Assembly (NCBI GenBank): GCA_002355495.1
Contig: AP017424.1
Span: 124,001-188,000 of the forward strand
Origin: Streptomyces laurentii
GTDB lineage: Bacteria; Actinomycetota; Actinomycetes; Streptomycetales; Streptomycetaceae
Reading direction: 5' to 3'
Length of the DNA stretch: 64,000 nucleotides
In this document: positions 41,571 to 50,830 of the stretch, piece after piece
How the letters are laid out: every line of letters starts with the position of its first letter
Position numbering within the stretch: the stretch's first letter is position 1
Program-made: the position numbers and the translations under genes
The notes under the pieces: model-generated
The model's database searches: none
Told to the model about the DNA's origin: nothing
Seen by the model: only the letters and a program-made list of their open reading frames with translations

Positions 41571-42104
41571 CTACAGGTCTATCCAGTAACGGTTCTTCAC
41601 GCCGTGTCGGGTCGTACGGACGTCCTCCAGGACTCCCCCGTTGCGGACGATGACGCGCGCCGAGGCGGTGTTCGCGGCGTCGCAGACGAGCAGCAGGCGG
41701 TCGAGGCCGAGGAGGCGAGCCTCGGGGAGGACGGTGCCGAGGGCCCAGGTGGCGAGGCCACGGCGGCGGGCGGAGGGACGGACGCTGTAGCCGACATGTC
41801 CGCCGGCTTCGCTCAGGAAGGCGTCGAGCGCGTGGCGCAGGTCGATGGCGCCGAGGACGATGCCGTGCTCGGCGATCCACCAGTGGGCGGTGGGGACCCG
41901 GCCGCCGGGCAGGGGCCGGGCGTGGCCGGCCTGGTCGCGCAGCAGCGCGACCCAGCCGGCGAAGACCTCAGGGTCGGTGAAGTCGTCGCCTTCGGCGGCG
42001 AGCCAGAGGCCGGCGCGGCCGGGGTCGCCGCCGGGCGCCCATTCGGCATGGGCCGCCAGCCAGGAGGCGTGCAGGCGCGGGGTCGGGGCGATCAGCTGCG
42101 GCAT
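41571..42104 (-). CDS. GNAT family acetyltransferase
   Basis: 177 residues from the ATG at 42104. The N-terminal part (MPQLIAPTPRLHASWLAAHA) and the acetyl-CoA loop GYSVRPSARRRGLATWALGT are typical, followed by LLLVCDAANTASARVIVRNG. No good ribosome-binding site lies before the start, so leaderless translation is possible; a longer upstream frame lacks family similarity. The substrate is unknown. Confidence 0.88.
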   Translation of the reverse strand: MPQLIAPTPRLHASWLAAHAEWAPGGDPGRAGLWLAAEGDDFTDPEVFAGWVALLRDQAGHARPLPGGRVPTAHWWIAEHGIVLGAIDLRHALDAFLSEAGGHVGYSVRPSARRRGLATWALGTVLPEARLLGLDRLLLVCDAANTASARVIVRNGGVLEDVRTTRHGVKNRYWIDL

Positions 42105-42442
42105 GCGTCGACGGTAACGGGGGCCTCGTTCCAGGGGGTTGGAATTCTTTTCGGGGAGGCCGCCCGGATCCGGGCGCGTGCGCACCGACCAGGCGCGCTC
42201 CCTTGTCGATCCCGGCCGGAACCGTGTTGCCGGGGGCGTTCGGCGCGGGCTAGCGTGGCGGTATGACTGCCGGGTCGGCCTTGCGCCGTGATCGAGAGAG
42301 GCGCCCGGCCGTGGCGTGAGCGCCGCGCGCCCTCGGGCGCGGGAGCCGCCTGGGTCGGCTGTCCCGCCGTCGCGTTCACGCGGCCGGCGGGGGATGCCTT
42401 CCGTACGCGCGGCTTCCTCGATTTCCCGTGAAAGGACCTTTC
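42105..42442. other. Intergenic region between divergent GNAT and VOC genes
   Basis: 338 bases with promoters for both flanking genes. A very short frame at about 42263-42319 (18 codons) follows a TAGCGT hexamer, but it is too short to call. GAAAGGA precedes the VOC start. No other feature seen. Confidence 0.4.
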
Positions 42443-42820
42443 ATGGCCGTCCAGCTCGACCACACCATCGTCCACGCGCACGACCGGCGCGTCTCCGCCG
42501 AATTCCTCGCCGAGGTACTCGGCTTGGCGGTCGGCTCGCCCATGGGCCCGTTCCTGCCCGTCGACACCGGCAACGGCGTCACGCTCGACTACTACCAGAC
42601 GGACGGGGACTTCACCCCCGGCCACTACGCGTTCCTCGTGCCGGACGAGGAGTTCGACACGATGATCGGCCGTCTGGAGCGGATGCGCGTCACGTACTTC
42701 GCCGATCCCGGCCACACCGAGCCGGGGCGGATCAACACCCTCTTCGGCGGCCGGGGCGCCTACTTCGACGACCCGTCCGGGCACAACATGGAGATCATCA
42801 CCCGCCCGTACGCCCGCTGA
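42443..42820 (+). CDS. VOC family protein
   Basis: 125 residues. LDHTIVHAHDRRVSAEFLAE at the start and GRGAYFDDPSGHNMEIITRP at the end are the metal-ligand strands of the glyoxalase/dioxygenase fold. ATG at 42443 has GAAAGGA upstream; the in-frame GTG at 42428 is less likely. The short length fits antibiotic-binding or isomerase-type members. Not closely related in sequence to the VOC protein at 5455-5865. Confidence 0.87.
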   Translation: MAVQLDHTIVHAHDRRVSAEFLAEVLGLAVGSPMGPFLPVDTGNGVTLDYYQTDGDFTPGHYAFLVPDEEFDTMIGRLERMRVTYFADPGHTEPGRINTLFGGRGAYFDDPSGHNMEIITRPYAR

Positions 42821-42853
42821 CGCCCCGGGCGGCGGACTCCCGGAGACGACGGC

Positions 42854-42901
42854 CGTGCCGCGCCGTCGCGCACAGTGACCTGTGCGCGGCGGTGCGGCAC
42901 G
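42854..42901 (+). terminator. 22-bp stem terminator after VOC gene
   Basis: CGTGCCGC..CGCACAG (42854-42875) pairs with CTGTGCGC..GGCACG (42880-42901) with two non-Watson-Crick positions and a TGAC loop. Confidence 0.75.
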
Positions 42902-43048
42902 TCGCGCGTCCCCGTCCTTCCTCACTCCCCCGCCGATTCCTTTCCACCCAGAACTACACATAAAGGTCAGATAAGAGCACAATGGAATCGCGGTATCCCT
43001 CGCCGCACGCTCGGTCGGACACGCACGACGCCGAAGGAGGCGAGTCAC

Positions 43049-43486
43049 ATGGCCGACGTCCATCACCGTCCAGGTGACCTCAGGGGACATCCGGACGCTC
43101 CGGAAATGCGGGAACGCTACGCCCGCATGCTCGAGACAAGAGGCGTGGCGGCCGTCGAGGAACTGGTGATCGTCGGCGGGATCTACGCCGCGGTCTCCGC
43201 CTGGACGGTGCACTTCGCGGCCACGAGGCCGGAACTCGCCATCAGCAACCTGATCGCGGGCATCGCCATCGCGGTCCTCGGCCTGTGCATGTCGATGGCC
43301 CCCGAGCGGGCGCAGGACCTCAACTTCGTGGTGCTGCTCCTCGGCGCCTGGCTGATCGTCTCGCCGTGGGTGGTCGCCCGGACCCCGGACACCGGCGTGG
43401 TCCTCAGCAATGTGCTCACCGGTGCCTGTGTCTGTCTGTTCGCCCTCGTCGCGGGCGGCATGCTCATGAGCAAGCGGAGGACGTGA
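43049..43486 (+). CDS. SPW-repeat membrane protein
   Basis: 145 residues with four hydrophobic helices: ELVIVGGIYAAVSAWTVHFA, LIAGIAIAVLGLCMSMA, FVVLLLGAWLIVSPWVVA and VLTGACVCLFALVAGGML. The SPW tripeptide in the third is the family signature. AAGGAGG lies 8 bases before the ATG. Family function is unknown; a membrane structural role is likely. A strong terminator separates it from the convergent GNAT gene. Confidence 0.85.
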   Translation: MADVHHRPGDLRGHPDAPEMRERYARMLETRGVAAVEELVIVGGIYAAVSAWTVHFAATRPELAISNLIAGIAIAVLGLCMSMAPERAQDLNFVVLLLGAWLIVSPWVVARTPDTGVVLSNVLTGACVCLFALVAGGMLMSKRRT

Positions 43487-43515
43487 CGGATCCGGCCCCG
43501 GCCGGTCCCCCTTCG

Positions 43516-43562
43516 GCGGCGTCCGCTCCCCGTGCTTTTCCGGTACGGGAAGCGGACGCCGC
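43516..43562. terminator. Bidirectional hairpin between convergent genes
   Basis: GCGGCGTCCGCT (43516-43527) and AGCGGACGCCGC (43551-43562) form a perfect 12-bp stem that touches the stop codon of the minus-strand GNAT gene. Confidence 0.75.
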
Positions 43563-44081
43563 TCACCGCTTTCCGGGCGCGGTGCGGCGGTACAGCACCT
43601 GGTGGGCGTCCCACTCCACGAAGGACTCGGCATGCGCCATCCCGACCGCCTCCAGCAGGCGCCGGGAGCGGACGTTGGCCTCCTGGGTGACGGCGACGAC
43701 GCTCGGCACGTCCTCCAGGGCCCGGGCGACGGCCGCCGCGACGGCCTCGCGCGCGTAGCCCTGCCCCCAGTACTCGGGGAGGAACTGGTACGAGACCTCG
43801 GTCTCGCCCCCGCGCCCGTCCGGCTCCACCGTGACGAGACCGATGACGGCGCCGTCCCGGGTCCGCTCGACAGCGCGGCACTGCGACGCGCCGACGATCC
43901 GGCGCTGTCGGATGCGGACCACGGCGTCCGCCACCGGCCCGCCCAGGTGACGCCGTACCTCCGGGTCGGTCCACAGCCGGGTCACCGCCGGCACGTCCCG
44001 GGTCCGTACGGGACGCAGGACCAGCCGCTCCGTGACGAGCGGGGCGGGGACGGGGACCGAGGGGGCCGGCGGGGTGGGCAT
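43563..44081 (-). CDS. GNAT family acetyltransferase (RimJ-like)
   Basis: 172 residues. TERLVLRPVRTRDVPAVTRL at the start, TEVSYQFLPEYWGQGYAREA as the acetyl-CoA-binding block, and VTQEANVRSRRLLEAVGMAH late are family features. The stop is at the terminator. It is the third GNAT in the window and is not a tandem duplicate of the others. Substrate unknown. Confidence 0.88.
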   Translation of the reverse strand: MPTPPAPSVPVPAPLVTERLVLRPVRTRDVPAVTRLWTDPEVRRHLGGPVADAVVRIRQRRIVGASQCRAVERTRDGAVIGLVTVEPDGRGGETEVSYQFLPEYWGQGYAREAVAAAVARALEDVPSVVAVTQEANVRSRRLLEAVGMAHAESFVEWDAHQVLYRRTAPGKR

Positions 44082-44142
44082 ACACCGATGATGTCAGGCC
44101 CCGGGACCGTACGGCCGGGGCCATCACCTGAGGCCGGGGACC

Positions 44143-45915
44143 TCAGGTCATCTTGCGCTGGAGCGCGGCCAGCGCGCCCGCGCGGCGGCCCGGGACGCGG
44201 CGGCGCAGCTCGATGAGGGCGGGCCCGAGGGCGCGGGCCCGTACGGGGTCCGTGATCTGTTCCCACTGGTGGTGCGCGCGGTCGACCGCGCCCTCGACGT
44301 CCGGCTCGTCCGGGCCCTGGCACAGCCCCAGGCGGGCCTGCGCCGCGGCGATCCACAGCTCGCAGCTCCGGGCCGGCTCGTCCGCGAGCCGCGCCAGGTC
44401 GGCCCGTACCTCCACCCAGTGCACGGCCTCGCCCGACCGCGGTCCGTGGCGCCGCAGGGCGTCGCTCTCCCAGGCGGCGGCCATGCCGGCCGCCTCGCCG
44501 TGCCGGCCGGCCCGCGCGGCGGCCAGGATCGCGGGGTGCGGATCGATCCCGCTCCCGGGCCGGGGCGGGCCGTCCACCGGCGGGGCGGCGGGCACGGGCG
44601 GCCGGGGCGGCACGACACCCTGGCCTGGAGCAGGGACGGCTGCTGGGGGCTGCGGCGCCGGGGCCGCCACGCCGGGCTCCGGCGGTGCCGCCGGGCTCGC
44701 GCTCTCGGCATTCTGCGGCTGCTCGGGGGCCTGCGCGCGCGGTCCGTTCACCGGCGCGCTCGTACGGCCGGAAGCGGAAGGAGCCTCCGCCGCCCCCGTC
44801 TGAGAAGGGAGGGCCACCGGAGCCGGGGCGGCCGGCGGTGAGGTGGGCGCGGTCCGCGCGCCGGGGGCCGAAGGATGCGACACGCCGGACGGGCCCGCGG
44901 CTTCCGCCGGAGCGCGGGTGTGGGTGGCCTCGGCGGGTTCCGCCGCCGGCTCAGGGGTAGGGGGCTCGGCTCCGGCAGGCATCGGGGCGGGTCCGGCCAC
45001 CGGCTCCGCGGCCCGGCCGTGGGCGTCGCCCTTCGCGGGCGACACGCCGGGCACGCCGCCCGGGCTTCCGGCACTCGCACCCGCACCCGACACGCCGGGC
45101 CCGGCGGGGGGCCGTACCTCCGGCGCTCCCTGCACGTACCCGCCGCCTATCGCCCCGGCCGTGCCCGTCCCCGCCACCGTCGGCGCGGCGCCGAACGCTC
45201 CGCCCGGCGTCCCCGGGCTCAGCAGGATCGCGTCCTCCCGCCCCGCCTCCCGGGCGGCGGCCGCCGCCTCCTCGTGGAGCTGCGGCAGCGGGGGCCGCGC
45301 GCCCGAGCGCCAGATCGTGGCGAAGTGGCGGAGGTAGTCGGGGGTCGCGAGGACGCCACGCCGGGGAAAAGGCGTGAGATGGGCGAAAAGGGCGACGGAC
45401 GGACCGAGTTGGAGCGCGTCGGGCGTGTCCGTGAGGCGCTGCCACAGTTCGGGGTCGGCGGCCAGGTCGGCGACGACCGTGGTCGTTCCCGGCCTGCGCG
45501 GGGCGAGTTCGCCGGCGAGCCAGTGCCAGGGCAGACCTGTGTAGCGCAGGGTGGCCGGCGTGCTGCGGGCCAGGGCCAGGTGCGCCAGCCGCTGGCGGCG
45601 GTCGAGTTGGAGCTGGCCCGCGAGGTAGAGGGCGAGCGGCCCCGGCGTGGCGGCTGCGGCGCGCAGCCGGGTGAGGACGCTCTGCGGGTCGAGCGGGTCC
45701 GCCAGTTCGACGACCGTCGCCATGTGCGTTCCGGCCAGCACTCCCGCCGGTACCGCCGCGAGGACGGGCAGTACCGACGCCGCGTCCATCGCCCGACCCC
45801 GCCCGGCGGGTGCCGCCGCGAGCAGCACCGCCGTACCCACTGTGTTCGTCACGTCGTTCCTCGCCACCCCTGCACCGTAACCCGTGTCGGTGTGGCCGAA
45901 ATGCCGTCGGCGCAT
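44143..45915 (-). CDS. Large Pro/Ala-rich protein of unknown function
   Basis: 590 residues in three parts. An N-terminal region (about 20-230) is structured and Leu-rich (LPVLAAVPAGVLAGTHMATV, LRYTGLPWHWLAGELAPRRP). The middle (about 235-460) is Pro, Ala, Gly and Glu-rich and probably disordered. The C-terminal 130 residues are helical (RAGRHGEAAGMAAAWESDAL) and resemble tetratricopeptide-like repeats. No signal or membrane helix is clear. An ATG at 45915 has an AGGGGG stretch 9 bases upstream; a GTG at 45867 is another possible start. It is divergent from a PP2C phosphatase. No named family was recognised. Confidence 0.7.
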   Translation of the reverse strand: MRRRHFGHTDTGYGAGVARNDVTNTVGTAVLLAAAPAGRGRAMDAASVLPVLAAVPAGVLAGTHMATVVELADPLDPQSVLTRLRAAAATPGPLALYLAGQLQLDRRQRLAHLALARSTPATLRYTGLPWHWLAGELAPRRPGTTTVVADLAADPELWQRLTDTPDALQLGPSVALFAHLTPFPRRGVLATPDYLRHFATIWRSGARPPLPQLHEEAAAAAREAGREDAILLSPGTPGGAFGAAPTVAGTGTAGAIGGGYVQGAPEVRPPAGPGVSGAGASAGSPGGVPGVSPAKGDAHGRAAEPVAGPAPMPAGAEPPTPEPAAEPAEATHTRAPAEAAGPSGVSHPSAPGARTAPTSPPAAPAPVALPSQTGAAEAPSASGRTSAPVNGPRAQAPEQPQNAESASPAAPPEPGVAAPAPQPPAAVPAPGQGVVPPRPPVPAAPPVDGPPRPGSGIDPHPAILAAARAGRHGEAAGMAAAWESDALRRHGPRSGEAVHWVEVRADLARLADEPARSCELWIAAAQARLGLCQGPDEPDVEGAVDRAHHQWEQITDPVRARALGPALIELRRRVPGRRAGALAALQRKMT

Positions 45916-45937
45916 GTCCGGAACCCCCCTGGGCCCT

Positions 45938-45949
45938 TGGCATATGCCA
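45938..45949. promoter_or_regulatory. 12-bp palindrome TGGCATATGCCA
   Basis: Perfect dyad in the 156-base gap between the unknown gene (45915) and the divergent phosphatase gene (46072). It may be an operator; its AT-rich core stands out in this GC-rich DNA. Confidence 0.4.
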
Positions 45950-46071
45950 TAAGCACCACCGTATCGAGTGTTGCCAAATCACTTACGGGGGCTACCGGGC
46001 TGTGCGAAAGTCGTCTTCGGGCCTCCCCCACCAGACTTGGCCGAGCCACGTCGCCTGCATCGGAGTACGAC

Positions 46072-47517
46072 ATGCCCTCCCCTCTGTTCGCGGACCGTTC
46101 CGCCCAGCCGCCCGAGCCGGGCGCGGTGGACGCTCTCATCACGCAGACACGCCGTCTGCGCGGAGGCGTGGACGCGGTTCGCCGGGACGCCGTCGTGAAC
46201 GAGGACGACCCGCAGATCCGGTGGCAGCGCGCCCTGTTCGATCTGGCCGTCCATCAACTCGACGATCTGCGCGAGCACTTGGATCAGATCAAGGAAGGGC
46301 TCCCGGATCAGCGGGCGGTCGACTCCCCCGCCGCCTACGCCCCCTCCCCCGGACCCGACACGCCCCGCCTCCCCGGCTCGCTTCTGTCCCGGGTCGGCAG
46401 TGCCGAGTGGGATCTGCTCACCGACGACGTGCACTGGTCCCAGGAACTGTTCCAGATCTTCGGCCGCCCCCGGGAGACCGGGGCGATGTCCCTCGACGAA
46501 CTGCCGTCCCTGGTCTTCGCCGAGGACCAGGGCGCCCTTCAGGCGATGGTGACGGACTGTCTCATCGACGGACGGCCGATCGACGGCGAGTTCCGCATCG
46601 TCCGCGGCGACGGCCGGGTCCGCACCGTGCACATGAGCGGCGAGCCGGTGCTCGACGAGAGCGGCTGCACCGCGTCGATGTGGGCGGTGTTACGGGACGT
46701 CAGCGAGCTGCGCCGCAGCGAGCGGGCGGTCCGCGAGAGCCGCGACAGTCTGCGGCAGCACCAGCAGATCGCGCACACCGAGCGGCGGGTCGCCGTCGAA
46801 CTGCAGGAAGCCGTGCTGCCGCCGTGGCGCGGCTCGCTGCGATTCGCCCACGAGGGCCCGGCCCCCCTGGACGTGGCCGGGCTCTACCTGCCGGCCGCGT
46901 CGACCGGGCTCATCGGCGGCGACTGGTACGACGCCCTGACACTCCCGGACGGGGACGCGCTGCTCACCGTCGGCGATCTGACCGGCCACGGTGTCGCCGC
47001 CACCTCCTCCATGGCGATGCTCCTGGGCGCGCTGCGCGGCATGGCGGTCGCCGGGATCCGGCCCGGTGCCCTCATGGGGCATCTCGACCAGCTCCTGGAG
47101 ACCGCCGCCCAGCCCGCCCTCGGCAGCGCGCTCTGCTGCCGCTACGACCCCGCCGCCCGCACCCTCGTCTGGGCGCAGGCGGGCCACCCCGCCCCGCTGC
47201 TGTTCCGCGCCGGGGAAGGACGTGCCCTGAGCCGCCCGGAGGGGGCGCTGCTCGGCGCCACCAGCGGCACCGCGTACGGGGAAGCGAAGACGCCACTGCT
47301 CCCCGGCGACCTGCTCCTGCTGCACACCGACGGGCTGGCCCGGTCCGGTGACCCGCGGGACGACGACGGGCAGGACCGTCTGCTGGCCCTGGCCCCACGG
47401 CTGGCCGCCGCACGGGACGCGCAGGAGTGCGTCAGGGAGGTGGTGGCGGAGTTCGGCGAGGGTCCGCGCGCGGACGACGCCTGTGTGATGGCCGTACGCG
47501 TGGGAGCCGGCAGCTGA
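46072..47517 (+). CDS. PAS-containing SpoIIE-type PP2C phosphatase
   Basis: 481 residues. A coiled region (about 20-85, with LDDLREHLDQIKEG) precedes a PAS-like sensor (about 105-215: SAEWDLLTDDVHWSQELFQI) and the PP2C domain (about 255-480) with GLIGGDWYDALTLPDGDALL, TVGDLTGHGVAATS, AQAGHPAPLLF and HTDGLARSGD and DDACVMAV. All metal-binding aspartates expected are present. ATG at 46072 has GGAG nearby. Likely dephosphorylates an anti-anti-sigma factor. Unlike the phosphatase at the window start it lacks the ATPase domain. Confidence 0.92.
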   Translation: MPSPLFADRSAQPPEPGAVDALITQTRRLRGGVDAVRRDAVVNEDDPQIRWQRALFDLAVHQLDDLREHLDQIKEGLPDQRAVDSPAAYAPSPGPDTPRLPGSLLSRVGSAEWDLLTDDVHWSQELFQIFGRPRETGAMSLDELPSLVFAEDQGALQAMVTDCLIDGRPIDGEFRIVRGDGRVRTVHMSGEPVLDESGCTASMWAVLRDVSELRRSERAVRESRDSLRQHQQIAHTERRVAVELQEAVLPPWRGSLRFAHEGPAPLDVAGLYLPAASTGLIGGDWYDALTLPDGDALLTVGDLTGHGVAATSSMAMLLGALRGMAVAGIRPGALMGHLDQLLETAAQPALGSALCCRYDPAARTLVWAQAGHPAPLLFRAGEGRALSRPEGALLGATSGTAYGEAKTPLLPGDLLLLHTDGLARSGDPRDDDGQDRLLALAPRLAAARDAQECVREVVAEFGEGPRADDACVMAVRVGAGS

Positions 47518-47638
47518 ATTCCGGGCCGGCCGACGGCCCGGCGGGAACACCGTCTCCGTACCCGTGTCTCCTGAGGTGTGCCGCGGCAGGCGGCCGCGTC
47601 ACCCGGCGCCCTTGTCCCCGTACGGCGGGTCCGCGCGG

Positions 47639-49129
47639 TCACACGTCCCCGGTCCGGAGCGTGTCCGAGGGCGCCTTCGGCAGCGCGACCTCGATCTCCT
47701 CCCGCAGCTCGGCGATCTTGCTGTAGCTCGCGTACTGGCCGGTCAGCCGGTACATCTCGTGCAGCCGCTGCCAGGTCCGGTGCGAGGAGGTGTCGCCCAT
47801 CGAGAGCAGGGCGAGACGCGCGTAGCTGTCCGCCTGGTCGGGGTCGTCACCGATGAAATAGGCCGAGGCCAGCGAGATGTTGTCGAAGAGCCGCGACCGG
47901 TCGTGACCCTTGCTGCGCAGTTCGAGCGCCTTCCGGGCATGCCGCTGCGCCGGCACCGCGGCCGCGGGATCGTGGTCCGCGAGGGTGCGGTACGCGAGCG
48001 CCTGCATGCCGTGCAGGTCGGCCGCGTCGAAGTTCTGCATCCAGCCCGGCTTCTCGTCGCCGCGGTCGGAGACGAAGAGTTCCTCGGCCTCGCCGAGGGT
48101 ACGGCGCATCTCCTGTCCCTGGCCCATGGCCGCCTGCGCCCACGCCTCGATGGTGTGGAACATGGCGCGGGTGCGCGGCAGCAGCCGCTCCCCCGCGCCC
48201 GAGGTGGCGAGCTTCATGAGGTCCAGCGCCTCGTCGGGCCGGCCGAGATGGACCATCTGGCGGGCGGCCCGGGACAGTGCCTCGCCCGCGCGCGGCCGGT
48301 CGCCTCCCTCGCGTGCCGCGTGCGCGGCGATCACGAAGTACTTCTGGGCGGTGGGTTCGAGCCCGACGTCGTGGGACATCCAGCCGGCCAGGACGGCCAG
48401 GTTGGCGGCGACGCCCCACAGCCGGCGCTGGAGCGCGTCGGGATGGTGGTACGCGAGCATGCCGCCCACTTCGTTGAGCTGACCCACCACGGCCTTGCGC
48501 TGGAGGCCGCCGCCGCGTGAGGCGTCCCAGGCGCGGAAGACCTGGACCGAGTGTTCCAGCGCCTCGATCTCCTCCGATCCGATGGGAGCGGCCTCGTAGC
48601 GGTCGTATCCGGCGGGATCGGCGTGCAGGGGGTCGACGGCGCGGGGGACGGCGCCGGGTCGGGCAGGATTGCTGTGGAGCCAGTCGTGCATGGCGTGGGT
48701 AAGCGTGGAGCCGGCCACAAGCGCGGCGCCCGCGCCCACCAGGCCGCGTCGGTTGAGCATGAGGTCCATTCCCGTGAATTCGGTGAGGACCGCCGCCGTA
48801 CGCTCGGGCGCCCAGGGCAGCCCGTCGGGGTTGTCGTTGCTCTTGACGTCCCGCCGGGTTCCGGCGCGCCCGCGTCGTACCAGACCGAGGTCCTCGATGG
48901 TCACGACACGGCCGAGTCGCTCGGTGAACAGCGCCGCCAGCACCCGCGGTACGGGATCACGGGGGATCTCCCCCTTGTCGATCCAGCGCCGCACTCGCGA
49001 GGTGTCGGTCGCCAGCTGCGGGTGGCCCATGGCCGCCGACTGCCGGTTCACGAGTCGCGCGAGTTCGCCCTTGGACCAGCCGGCCAGGCCGAAGAGGTCC
49101 GCCAGGCGGGTGTTGGTCTGCCCTGTCAC
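47639..49129 (-). CDS. NsdA-like regulator with TPR-type repeats
   Basis: 496 residues. The N-terminal domain (about 1-75: NTRLADLFGLAGWSKGELAR, LATDTSRVRRWIDKGEIPRD) is helix-turn-helix-like. The remaining part is helical, TPR-like (AVVGQLNEVGGMLAYHHPDA, SLASAYFIGDDPDQADSYAR). A hydrophobic segment (LVGAGAALVAGSTLTHAM) lies near 120-140. By recollection it resembles NsdA, a negative regulator of sporulation and antibiotic production in Streptomyces, not verified. The GTG at 49129 has GGGGG upstream; the longer frame is not family-like. An inverted plus direct repeat TTCGCCAGG upstream is a candidate self-operator. Confidence 0.8.
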   Translation of the reverse strand: MTGQTNTRLADLFGLAGWSKGELARLVNRQSAAMGHPQLATDTSRVRRWIDKGEIPRDPVPRVLAALFTERLGRVVTIEDLGLVRRGRAGTRRDVKSNDNPDGLPWAPERTAAVLTEFTGMDLMLNRRGLVGAGAALVAGSTLTHAMHDWLHSNPARPGAVPRAVDPLHADPAGYDRYEAAPIGSEEIEALEHSVQVFRAWDASRGGGLQRKAVVGQLNEVGGMLAYHHPDALQRRLWGVAANLAVLAGWMSHDVGLEPTAQKYFVIAAHAAREGGDRPRAGEALSRAARQMVHLGRPDEALDLMKLATSGAGERLLPRTRAMFHTIEAWAQAAMGQGQEMRRTLGEAEELFVSDRGDEKPGWMQNFDAADLHGMQALAYRTLADHDPAAAVPAQRHARKALELRSKGHDRSRLFDNISLASAYFIGDDPDQADSYARLALLSMGDTSSHRTWQRLHEMYRLTGQYASYSKIAELREEIEVALPKAPSDTLRTGDV

Positions 49130-49180
49130 GTCCAAGCCCCCAGGTTCTCGGCTGAGTTGACAGTAGCCCTCCGGTTTGGG

Positions 49181-49210
49181 CCTGGCGAACATTCGCCAGG
49201 GTTCGCCAGG
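49181..49210 (-). promoter_or_regulatory. Candidate operator of the NsdA-like gene
   Basis: CCTGGCGAA (49181-49189), TTCGCCAGG (49192-49200) and another TTCGCCAGG (49202-49210) give a 9-2-9 palindrome followed by a direct copy, 52 bases before the start. Confidence 0.55.
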
Positions 49211-49364
49211 GTCCGCCCGATGTTCCGCCACCCGCGCCCGGGTGTCGGGTAGGAACGCGCCACCCCGTCCCGTCGCCCGGCCCTCATTCCCCAGGGTGCG
49301 GTCCGGTCGGGCGGGCGGGGCGACGCACGCAACTCGTCGGCGCACGAAGGGATCTGTCTCCTCC

Positions 49365-50495
49365 ATGTTCACAGCATCGTCCTCCGTGACCGCCCCGCCC
49401 CGGCCGCTCGTGCGCACCGTCGCGGCGGCCGGTTCCGGACCGTATCCCGTTCCGGTGCAGGGATCCGCGCGGCCGCCGAGGCGCTGGGCGGGGAGCACCA
49501 TCCAGGCACCGAGCGGGAGGATCGATCTGTCCGGCCCCCACGGCGCCCAACTGCGCAAGGCGATCGGTTCCGTCCAGCGGATCTGCCCGGATTTCAACGC
49601 GGTGCAGGTGCTGCGCCGCAGCGGCCGCTCCGCCCTGATCGTGGGCACCACGGGCCGGGCGACCGCCGTAGCCAAGTGCTTATTGGACCATTCACCGTCC
49701 TGGGTCGAACGGTTCCGGCACGAGATAGCGTCCTACCGCTCGTTCGTCCGGCACCGCCCTCCGGTCCGCGCGCCGCGGCTGCTCGCGGCGGACCCGGAGA
49801 GCTGCGCGCTGGTCATCGAGCGAATGCCCGGGCGGGCCGCGGCGCTGACCCGTCACCCGGTCGAGGCGCCACCCCGCGCGGATCTGCGGGCCGCGCTCAG
49901 CGCCGTGGTCCGGCTGAACGCCTGGCGTCCGCCGGCCGGCACGTTCGACGCGCCGCTCGACTACGGGGCGCGCATCGCCCGCTATCACGAGCTGGGGTTC
50001 TTCACCGACCGGGACCGGGACGACCTGCAGAAGCTGCTGCTCGGCCTGGCGCAGGCGGGCGGCCGGCAGGGCATGGGCCAGTTCTGCCACGGTGACGCCC
50101 TGCTCTCCAACATTCTTCTGTCCCCCGCCGGTCCGGTGTTCGTGGACTGGGAGCACGCGGGCTGGTACCTGCCGGGCTACGACCTGGCGACGCTGTGGTC
50201 GGTACTCGGGGACGCGCCGCTCGCCCGGCGGCAGATCAGCCAGCTGGCGCAGCAGGCGGGGACGGCCTCCCGGGACGCGTTCCTGGTGAACCTGATGATC
50301 GTGCTGACCCGTGAGATCCGTACGTACGAGACGGCGGTGCAGCGCACGATCCGGGACGCGCCGCCGGCCGGGTCGGTCCCGATGCCCGCGGGCGAGCTGT
50401 CCCCCGGCGAGGAACAGCGGCTGCTGCTGCGGCGGCTCCACGACGACTGCGCGATGGCACGGCGGGCCGTGCGCGCGGCGGTCGGCACGCGCTGA
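49365..50495 (+). CDS. APH/choline-kinase-like phosphotransferase family protein
   Basis: 376 residues. The kinase fold follows an N-terminal tail of about 65 residues. [20 protein letters not shown] holds the Brenner motif (catalytic Asp, Asn) and [20 protein letters not shown] the metal-binding Asp. The ATP-side lysine is likely in ATAVAKCLL. Related proteins phosphorylate aminoglycosides, choline or fructosamine, and many streptomycete copies have no known substrate. The ATG at 49365 has GAAGGGA 12 bases upstream. It is divergent from the NsdA-like gene, which could control it. Confidence 0.85.
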   Translation: MFTASSSVTAPPRPLVRTVAAAGSGPYPVPVQGSARPPRRWAGSTIQAPSGRIDLSGPHGAQLRKAIGSVQRICPDFNAVQVLRRSGRSALIVGTTGRATAVAKCLLDHSPSWVERFRHEIASYRSFVRHRPPVRAPRLLAADPESCALVIERMPGRAAALTRHPVEAPPRADLRAALSAVVRLNAWRPPAGTFDAPLDYGARIARYHELGFFTDRDRDDLQKLLLGLAQAGGRQGMGQFCHGDALLSNILLSPAGPVFVDWEHAGWYLPGYDLATLWSVLGDAPLARRQISQLAQQAGTASRDAFLVNLMIVLTREIRTYETAVQRTIRDAPPAGSVPMPAGELSPGEEQRLLLRRLHDDCAMARRAVRAAVGTR

Positions 50496-50830
50496 GCGGG
50501 CCGACGGGAGCGGTCCGCGACAGCGCGGTCCGGCTCCTGTACGGGGGAGGCGGCGCCGCGCTCCCGGTGCCGACACACCGGGAGCGCGGCGCCGCTGTTC
50601 TCCCCTGGCCTCACTCGCTCCTCATCGCCCTCTCATTGGTCCACTCCACTGACGCGGCGCAGGCGGGCGCGCCACCCGCGCGAAACTCCTGCCGCCTCGC
50701 CCTTCAAACCCCTCTGACGTGGCACATCGCCGCCAGGAACGGATGATTGACGGATCGTTCGGAAGCCGCTACCCCTGTACGGGTTCGGTTCCGCACGCCC
50801 CCGTCCTCTCCCCCATCCCTGGAGGCTGCC
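50496..50830. other. Intergenic region between kinase and amidase genes
   Basis: 335 bases holding the terminator at 50550-50595 and the amidase promoter region. An in-frame extension of the amidase frame from 50747 exists but lies before the ribosome-binding site at 50821. No other gene supported. Confidence 0.5.
50550..50595 (+). terminator. 20-bp perfect hairpin terminator
   Basis: Arms 50550-50569 and 50576-50595 are exact inverses (GCGGCGCC...CCGGTG and CACCGG...GGCGCCGC) with a 6-base loop, followed by TGTTCTC. Confidence 0.85.

Noticed and set aside
42263..42319. 18-codon open frame after a TAGCGT hexamer
   Set aside because: Too short to support without conservation; the -10-like hexamer occurs often by chance.
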